8,834 nucleotides of DNA from Candidatus Poribacteria bacterium (lineage in GTDB: Bacteria; Poribacteria; DTPJ01; WJIO01). Shown here piece by piece: positions 5,642-8,834 of the stretch (position 1 is the stretch's first letter; each line of letters opens with the position of its first letter). The stretch is from NCBI GenBank assembly GCA_014730235.1, contig WJIO01000033.1, positions 1 to 8,834 of the forward strand, written 5' to 3'. The notes under the pieces were generated by a model. It was not told where the DNA came from and ran no database searches. It was given only the letters and a program-made list of their open reading frames with translations. A program made the position numbers and the translations under genes.

Positions 5642-6835
5642 ATGGGCAAACAGAAATTTGAGCGTACGAAGCCTCATTTAAATATAGGAACTATCGGACA
5701 CGTAGACCATGGCAAAACCACTTTGACCGCAGCTATTACCAAGTATCTTGCTTCCAAGGGTTATGCCGATTTTAGACCTTTTGATTCAATAGATAACGCT
5801 CCAGAAGAGAAGGAGCGTGGTATTACAATCGCTATTCAGCATGTGGAATATGAGACAGATAATAGACACTACGCACATGTTGACTGTCCTGGACACAGGG
5901 ACTACATTAAAAATATGATCACCGGTGCTGCTCAGATGGACGGTTCAATATTAGTTGTTTCTGCTGATGACGGCCCCATGCCTCAGACTCATGAACATGT
6001 TCTTCTGGCTCACCAGGTTAATGTTCCTGCTATTGTAGTATTTCTTAACAAAGCTGACATGGTAGATGATGAAGAACTTTTGGAGCTTGCTGAGCTTGAA
6101 GTTCGTGAACTTTTAACTGAGCATGATTTCCCTGGAGACGACTGTCCAGTTATTGTAGGTTCTGCTTTGAAGGCCCTGGAAGCGGATGATGGTGATGATG
6201 AAGCCAATGAATGTATTGCCGAATTAATGGAAGCTGTTGATACATTTATTCCAGAGCCGCCAAGAGCTACAGACCTGCCTTTCCTTATGGCTATTGAAGA
6301 CGTGTTTACTATTGAAGGTAGAGGAACAGTTGTTACCGGTAGAGTAGACCGTGGAGTAGTTCATGTAGGCGATCCTATTGAAATAGTGGGTCTTCGCCCT
6401 ACCCGGAGTACAGTTTGTACTGGGGTTGAAATGTTCCGTAAGACCCTGGATGAGGGTCGCGCTGGTGATAACATCGGTGTCCTGCTGCGTGGCATTACCC
6501 GTACTGACGTGGAGCGTGGTCAGGTTCTCGCTGCTCCGGGAACTATAACCCCGCATACAAAATTCAAAGCCGAGGTATATGCTTTGTCAGCAGAAGAAGG
6601 TGGAAGAGATAATCCATTCTTCTCAGGTTACAAACCTCAGTTTTACTTCAAAACTACTGATGTTACCGGCACAGTAACTTTGCCAGAAGGTGTTTCCATG
6701 GTAATGCCTGGTGATAACGTAAATATGGAAGTTGAACTTATTAAGCCAGTAGCTATGGAGAAAGAACTTCGTTTTGCTATTAGAGAAGGCCGAGTTACCG
6801 TTGGTGCAGGAACCATTACTGAAGTTATTGAATAA
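5642..6835 (+). CDS. tuf: Translation elongation factor Tu
   Basis: 397 residues, the normal length. EF-Tu carries aminoacyl-tRNA to the ribosomal A site as a GTP complex in the cytoplasm. The GTPase domain shows the P-loop GHVDHGKT (19-26), switch I RGITI (59-63), DCPGH (81-85), NKAD (136-139) and GSAL (173-176); domains 2 and 3 follow, with [11 protein letters not shown] (225-235) and [13 protein letters not shown] (331-343). The start is supported by AAGGAGG (5624-5630), 11 bases upstream. Oddities are AIQ (64-66) where most bacteria have NTS, Arg86 in CPGHRDY where Ala is usual, and [10 protein letters not shown] near the C-terminus instead of REGGRTVGAG. Whether a second tuf exists elsewhere cannot be told. 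Downstream, rpmG follows after 28 bases. Confidence 0.98.
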   Translation: MGKQKFERTKPHLNIGTIGHVDHGKTTLTAAITKYLASKGYADFRPFDSIDNAPEEKERGITIAIQHVEYETDNRHYAHVDCPGHRDYIKNMITGAAQMDGSILVVSADDGPMPQTHEHVLLAHQVNVPAIVVFLNKADMVDDEELLELAELEVRELLTEHDFPGDDCPVIVGSALKALEADDGDDEANECIAELMEAVDTFIPEPPRATDLPFLMAIEDVFTIEGRGTVVTGRVDRGVVHVGDPIEIVGLRPTRSTVCTGVEMFRKTLDEGRAGDNIGVLLRGITRTDVERGQVLAAPGTITPHTKFKAEVYALSAEEGGRDNPFFSGYKPQFYFKTTDVTGTVTLPEGVSMVMPGDNVNMEVELIKPVAMEKELRFAIREGRVTVGAGTITEVIE

Positions 6836-6851
6836 CCATTACTTTGAATAG

Positions 6852-6863
6852 GGGTTTTTACCC
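6852..6863 (+). promoter_or_regulatory. Small hairpin masking the rpmG ribosome binding site
   Basis: The sequence gggt-tttt-accc (4-bp stem, 4-base loop) ends directly before the GTG start at 6864. Its 5' arm overlaps the only Shine-Dalgarno-like sequence (agggg, 6850-6854). The stem is short, so any effect on translation is speculative. Confidence 0.35.
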
Positions 6864-7013
6864 GTGCGAGATATTGTAATACTGGCTTGTGATAAGTGTA
6901 AACGCCGTAATTATACAACAACCAGAAACCGACGCAATACACCTGACAGATTTAATTTAAAAAAATATTGCAGGTTCTGTCGTACTCACACTGAACACAA
7001 GGAAACCAGATAA
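6864..7013 (+). CDS. rpmG: 50S ribosomal protein L33
   Basis: A 49-residue basic protein starting with GTG. It reads [19 protein letters not shown], then [28 protein letters not shown]. The pairs CDKC (9-12) and CRFC (36-39) form the zinc ribbon of the C+ type of L33. L33 sits near the E site of the large subunit. The tuf-rpmG-tRNA-Trp-secE order is common in bacteria and supports the call. GTG is the only suitable start: it gives the typical N-terminus and follows aggggt at a normal distance. Confidence 0.95.
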   Translation: MRDIVILACDKCKRRNYTTTRNRRNTPDRFNLKKYCRFCRTHTEHKETR

Positions 7014-7071
7014 ATCCGGCAAATAAAGACCAAGTTTTTATTTGCATTTATATAGATTGTTTGTGATGTGC

Positions 7072-7148
7072 AGGCCTGTAGCTCTAACGGCTAGAGCGCT
7101 GGTCTCCAAAACCAGATGCTGTGGGTTCGAATCCCACCAGGCCTGCCA
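7072..7148 (+). tRNA. tRNA-Trp(CCA)
   Basis: 77 bases with encoded CCA. The acceptor arms AGGCCTG (7072-7078) and CAGGCCT (7138-7144) pair with discriminator G. The anticodon stem CTGGT/ACCAG encloses loop CTCCAAA with anticodon CCA at 7106-7108, and the T arm has GGTTCGAATCC. The location between rpmG and secE is a usual one for tRNA-Trp. Confidence 0.97.
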
Positions 7149-7173
7149 CTTTTATGTCAATTTTAAATAGAAT

Positions 7174-7198
7174 CCCAACCATCTTTTTGTTGGGTTTT
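7174..7198 (+). terminator. Weak Rho-independent terminator or attenuator after tRNA-Trp
   Basis: The stem cccaac (7174-7179) and gttggg (7189-7194) with a 9-base loop is followed by TTTT. The stem has only six pairs and the T-run is short, so partial termination before secE is the most that can be claimed. Confidence 0.5.
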
Positions 7199-7282
7199 GC
7201 TGACTTAAACCAACCTAAAATTATTGTTAAATGATCAATTAAGTTTCAGTGTTATTTTTAATTACTTTAGGATTAAGATGTA

Positions 7283-7465
7283 ATGTTCAAAAAGCTTGCT
7301 ACTTTTTTAAAAGAAGTAAGGTTGGAATTAAAGAAAGTTTCCTGGCCAACCCGTAAGGAAATATCCGGTTCCACTGGTGTAGTAATAATAATGGTATTGA
7401 TAGTTGCTGCTTATCTGGGTATAGTTGATAATATTTTACAGCAACTTATGTTACTGCTTCATTAG
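7283..7465 (+). CDS. secE: Preprotein translocase subunit SecE
   Basis: 60 residues, the usual size of the short bacterial form. SecE is the essential clamp subunit of the SecYEG inner-membrane channel. The sequence shows an amphipathic helix, FLKEVRLELKKVSWPTRKE (8-26), with the family signature KKVSWPTRKE, then one membrane span (about 31-55). A weak Shine-Dalgarno sequence (agga, 7269-7272) lies 10 bases upstream of the ATG. The nusG gene follows after 191 bases, a longer gap than usual because repeat sequence fills it. Confidence 0.97.
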   Translation: MFKKLATFLKEVRLELKKVSWPTRKEISGSTGVVIIMVLIVAAYLGIVDNILQQLMLLLH

Positions 7466-7473
7466 TTTTCTGG

Positions 7474-7534
7474 ATTCCTGCTTCAAGCTTTTTGAAAAAG
7501 CTTGAGCAAAAAGGAATAATAGTTTCGCAGGAAT
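7474..7534 (+). other. Nested hairpins after secE
   Basis: The outer stem attcctgc (7474-7481) and gcaggaat (7527-7534) encloses a perfect 11-bp inverted repeat, tcaagcttttt (7483-7493) and aaaaagcttga (7495-7505), around one base. No clean T-run follows. The outer stem corresponds to the central hairpin of the MITE-like element at 4742-4862, here with a loop enlarged to 45 bases. Confidence 0.55.
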
Positions 7535-7584
7535 GACAGCATGAAGAAGTATCTTATCTTTACCATACTAAATCCGGAAGAACC
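7527..7584 (-). mobile_element. Half-copy of the MITE-like repeat in the secE-nusG spacer
   Basis: These 58 bases align without gaps to the reverse complement of 4742-4799, with 48 identical positions (83%), including the end ccggaagaacc against ccggaagagcc. The matching opposite half is missing: the sequence on the left side runs into the nested hairpin and then the secE stop. It reads as a decayed or truncated copy. Confidence 0.6.
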
Positions 7585-7656
7585 AGATTTTTTTGGAATT
7601 ATTCATTAGTAATTTTACCTTTTCATAATTATTAGATTTAGTGAGATTATATTTAA

Positions 7657-8190
7657 ATGTCTTCAGCCTGGTACGTTTTACATACATATTCCGGACACGA
7701 GAACAGAGTTAAATTGACTCTGGAACAGCGTATACTGGAAAGGCAGATGCAGGAAAAGCTTAATCAGGTGCTTGTGCCGACCCAGGAAGTTGCTGAAATA
7801 AAGAATGGAAAGCGAAAAGTATCCAGTAAAATATCTTTTCCGGGTTATGTATTTGTAAAAATGGAGCTTGATGATGAATTATGGTATATAGTTAAAAATA
7901 CACCGGGCGTTATGGGTTTTGTAGGTATGGGAAATGAACCAACCCCTCTGGGAGACGAAGAAGTAGAAGATATATTAAAGGCAACAGAGGAAGGCCCAAG
8001 CGAAGAATATAAACAGGCTATTGATATTGCTGTAGGTGATAAAGCAAAGATAGTAGATGGTCCTTTTACCGGATTTTCCGGTGTGGTTGATGAAATTAAC
8101 GAGGATAAAAGCAAGTTAAAGCTTATGATCTCTATATTTGGCAGGTCTACACCTGTGGAGCTGGAGTTTTTCCAGATAGAGAAGATATAG
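7657..8190 (+). CDS. nusG: Transcription termination/antitermination protein NusG
   Basis: 177 residues, the normal length. NusG binds RNA polymerase through its NGN domain and links it to Rho or to ribosomal S10 through its KOW domain. The NGN domain spans 1-115, with WYVLHTYSGHENRV (5-18), VLVPTQEV and FPGYVFVKM (61-69). The KOW domain spans 124-177, with GDKAKIVDGPFTGFSG (127-142) and ISIFGRSTPVELEF. The ribosome binding site is weak (gtgag, 7641-7645, in a very AT-rich leader), although the ATG gives the standard N-terminus. The rplK gene starts 39 bases after the stop. Confidence 0.98.
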   Translation: MSSAWYVLHTYSGHENRVKLTLEQRILERQMQEKLNQVLVPTQEVAEIKNGKRKVSSKISFPGYVFVKMELDDELWYIVKNTPGVMGFVGMGNEPTPLGDEEVEDILKATEEGPSEEYKQAIDIAVGDKAKIVDGPFTGFSGVVDEINEDKSKLKLMISIFGRSTPVELEFFQIEKI

Positions 8191-8195
8191 AATTC

Positions 8196-8229
8196 AGGAG
8201 GATGCTCTTTCAGGGGCATATTTCATAAT
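8196..8229 (+). promoter_or_regulatory. rplK leader: Shine-Dalgarno and start codon separated by a hairpin
   Basis: A strong AGGAGG (8196-8201) lies 28 bases before the rplK ATG at 8230, which is too far for direct use. Between them, atgctc (8202-8207) and gggcat (8214-8219) can form a 6-bp stem with loop tttcag. If it folds, the effective spacing becomes 10 bases. The closer aggggc (8212-8217) is a weaker alternative. The site lies where L1 autogenously regulates rplK-rplA in other bacteria. Confidence 0.45.
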
Positions 8230-8655
8230 ATGGCTAAGAAGATATTGTCGGTAGTAAAACTTCAGATACCCGCGGGACAGGCTAATCCGGGTCCACCAGT
8301 TGGACCTGCTTTAGGTCAGCATGGAGTTAATGCTTCAGAATTTGTAAAGGCTTTTAATGCTCAGACACAAGGACAGGATGGCATAACGGTGTCGGTTGTT
8401 GTTACTATATATGGTGATCGGAGTTTCAGCTTTATTTTAAAAACACCACCGGCTTCTGTCCTTCTTAAAAGAGCAGCAAAGATAGCCAAGGCCTCGGGCA
8501 ACCCAAGAGAAGAAAAAGTAGCTTCAGTAACACAGAATGATTTAAGAGAAATTGCCGAAACAAAAATGCCCGATCTGAATGCAAGCAGTATTGAATCCGC
8601 AATGCGCATGATAGCAGGTACGGCCAGAAGTATGGGTATAACGGTGGAAAGTTAA
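8230..8655 (+). CDS. rplK: 50S ribosomal protein L11
   Basis: 141 residues, the normal length. L11 binds the GTPase-associated centre of 23S rRNA and contacts elongation factors. The N-terminal domain reads [34 protein letters not shown], split here as [11 protein letters not shown] (10-20) and [13 protein letters not shown] (22-34). The C-terminal RNA-binding domain covers about 70-141, with FILKTPPAS (68-76), GNPREEKV and ARSMGI. ASEF at 35-38 replaces the more common IMEF. The start is fixed by the family N-terminus even though its ribosome binding site is distant. Confidence 0.98.
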   Translation: MAKKILSVVKLQIPAGQANPGPPVGPALGQHGVNASEFVKAFNAQTQGQDGITVSVVVTIYGDRSFSFILKTPPASVLLKRAAKIAKASGNPREEKVASVTQNDLREIAETKMPDLNASSIESAMRMIAGTARSMGITVES

Positions 8656-8798
8656 TTGATGATCCGTAATCCGTGATCAGAAATCAAAGAAAAATATTTT
8701 CAGGATTTTAAACCGCGCTAAAAATTCTTCTGAATCCTTTTTTAATAAGGAACGATGGGTTTTACCCGGAATTTGAATACATACAAGAGGTTTTCAGC
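8656..8798 (+). other. rplK-rplA spacer with repeat fragments and weak hairpins
   Basis: 143 bases, longer than the few bases usual between these genes. It holds gatccgtaatccgtgatcag (8661-8680), which shares aatccgtg with 1785-1792 and gtgatcag with the complement of the palindrome at 5457-5481. A weak stem, aggatt (8702-8707) and aatcct (8733-8738), precedes six T (8738-8743). A small hairpin gggt-ttt-accc (8757-8767) resembles the one before rpmG. The rplA ribosome binding site aagagg (8785-8790) follows. Confidence 0.5.
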
Positions 8799-8834
8799 AT
8801 GAAGAGAGGTAAGAGATACAGAGAAGCTTTAGAA
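8799..8834 (+). CDS. rplA: 50S ribosomal protein L1 (first 12 codons only)
   Basis: The ATG follows aagagg by 8 bases and encodes MKRGKRYREALE, an N-terminus typical of L1. L1 forms the mobile stalk at the E site and in many bacteria represses its own operon by binding the rplK leader. The position after rplK is the standard one. The rest lies beyond the window, so the call rests on this short start and synteny. Confidence 0.85.
   Translation, partial: MKRGKRYREALE

Noticed and set aside
6224-6942. Minus-strand reading frames of 110 and 99 residues opposite tuf and rpmG
   Set aside because: They are shadows of strongly supported genes, with no domain pattern or ribosome binding site.
7020-7044. 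AT-only hairpin caaataaa/tttatttg after rpmG as a terminator
   Set aside because: The 8-bp stem is almost all A-T and no T-run follows; it is too weak to call, and tRNA-Trp lies closely downstream.
7602-7629. Possible promoter TTCATT-16-CATAAT before nusG
   Set aside because: Poor match in a very AT-rich stretch where such strings arise by chance.
8202-8228. Eight-codon leader peptide MLFQGHIS before rplK
   Set aside because: The ATG touches AGGAGG with no spacer and the codons carry no attenuation pattern; more likely part of the hairpin.

Overview
The window looks like a chromosomal segment of an uncultivated Gram-negative-type bacterium with a fairly AT-rich genome. The best lineage clue is the C-terminal tail of the first gene (NYPNPFNPETWIPYQL, then YWDGRN and SGIYFY). 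This sorting/FlgD-like tail is one I associate with Candidatus Poribacteria and related deep-branching phyla. The assignment is tentative, because no 16S or marker search could be run.

Left third (1-4570): accessory secreted or surface proteins. A large surface protein, cut by the left edge, runs on the plus strand. It carries a 52-residue tandem repeat, a helical middle and a sorting-type tail. It converges on a minus-strand pair: a secreted right-handed beta-helix protein (start 4567) followed 32 bp later by an alpha/beta hydrolase (start 2714). The pair has its own sigma70-like promoter at 4611-4639 and probably shares a transcript. A perfect 40-bp palindrome separates the convergent genes and reads as a terminator for the minus-strand pair.

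Middle (4570-5035): a 468-bp gene-free stretch. It holds the divergent promoter of the beta-helix gene, a roughly 210-bp MITE-like element with 20-bp terminal inverted repeats and flanking direct repeats, and two strong tandem sigma70 promoters (each with a 17-bp spacer) reading right.

Right half (5036-8834): the classic tufB-type translation/transcription block, in the order tRNA-Thr(TGT), tRNA-Tyr(GTA), tRNA-Gly(TCC), tRNA-Thr(GGT), tuf, rpmG, tRNA-Trp(CCA), secE, nusG, rplK, rplA (cut by the right edge). The order matches the well-known thrU-tyrU-glyT-thrT-tufB and secE-nusG-rplK-rplA arrangement. These genes supply decoding tRNAs, the aminoacyl-tRNA carrier, ribosomal proteins, the transcription factor NusG and the SecE translocon subunit.

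The genes themselves are ordinary. What is unusual lies in the spacers of this core operon. They hold a nested pair of hairpin-plus-T7 terminators inside the tRNA cluster, a second copy of the MITE-like repeat between secE and nusG, palindromic dispersed repeats in two spacers, and an rplK Shine-Dalgarno sequence separated from its start codon by a hairpin. I see no CRISPR array, defence island, phage genes or intact transposase, and no new multi-gene system. The most promising non-coding signals are the repeat families and the RNA structures listed as findings.
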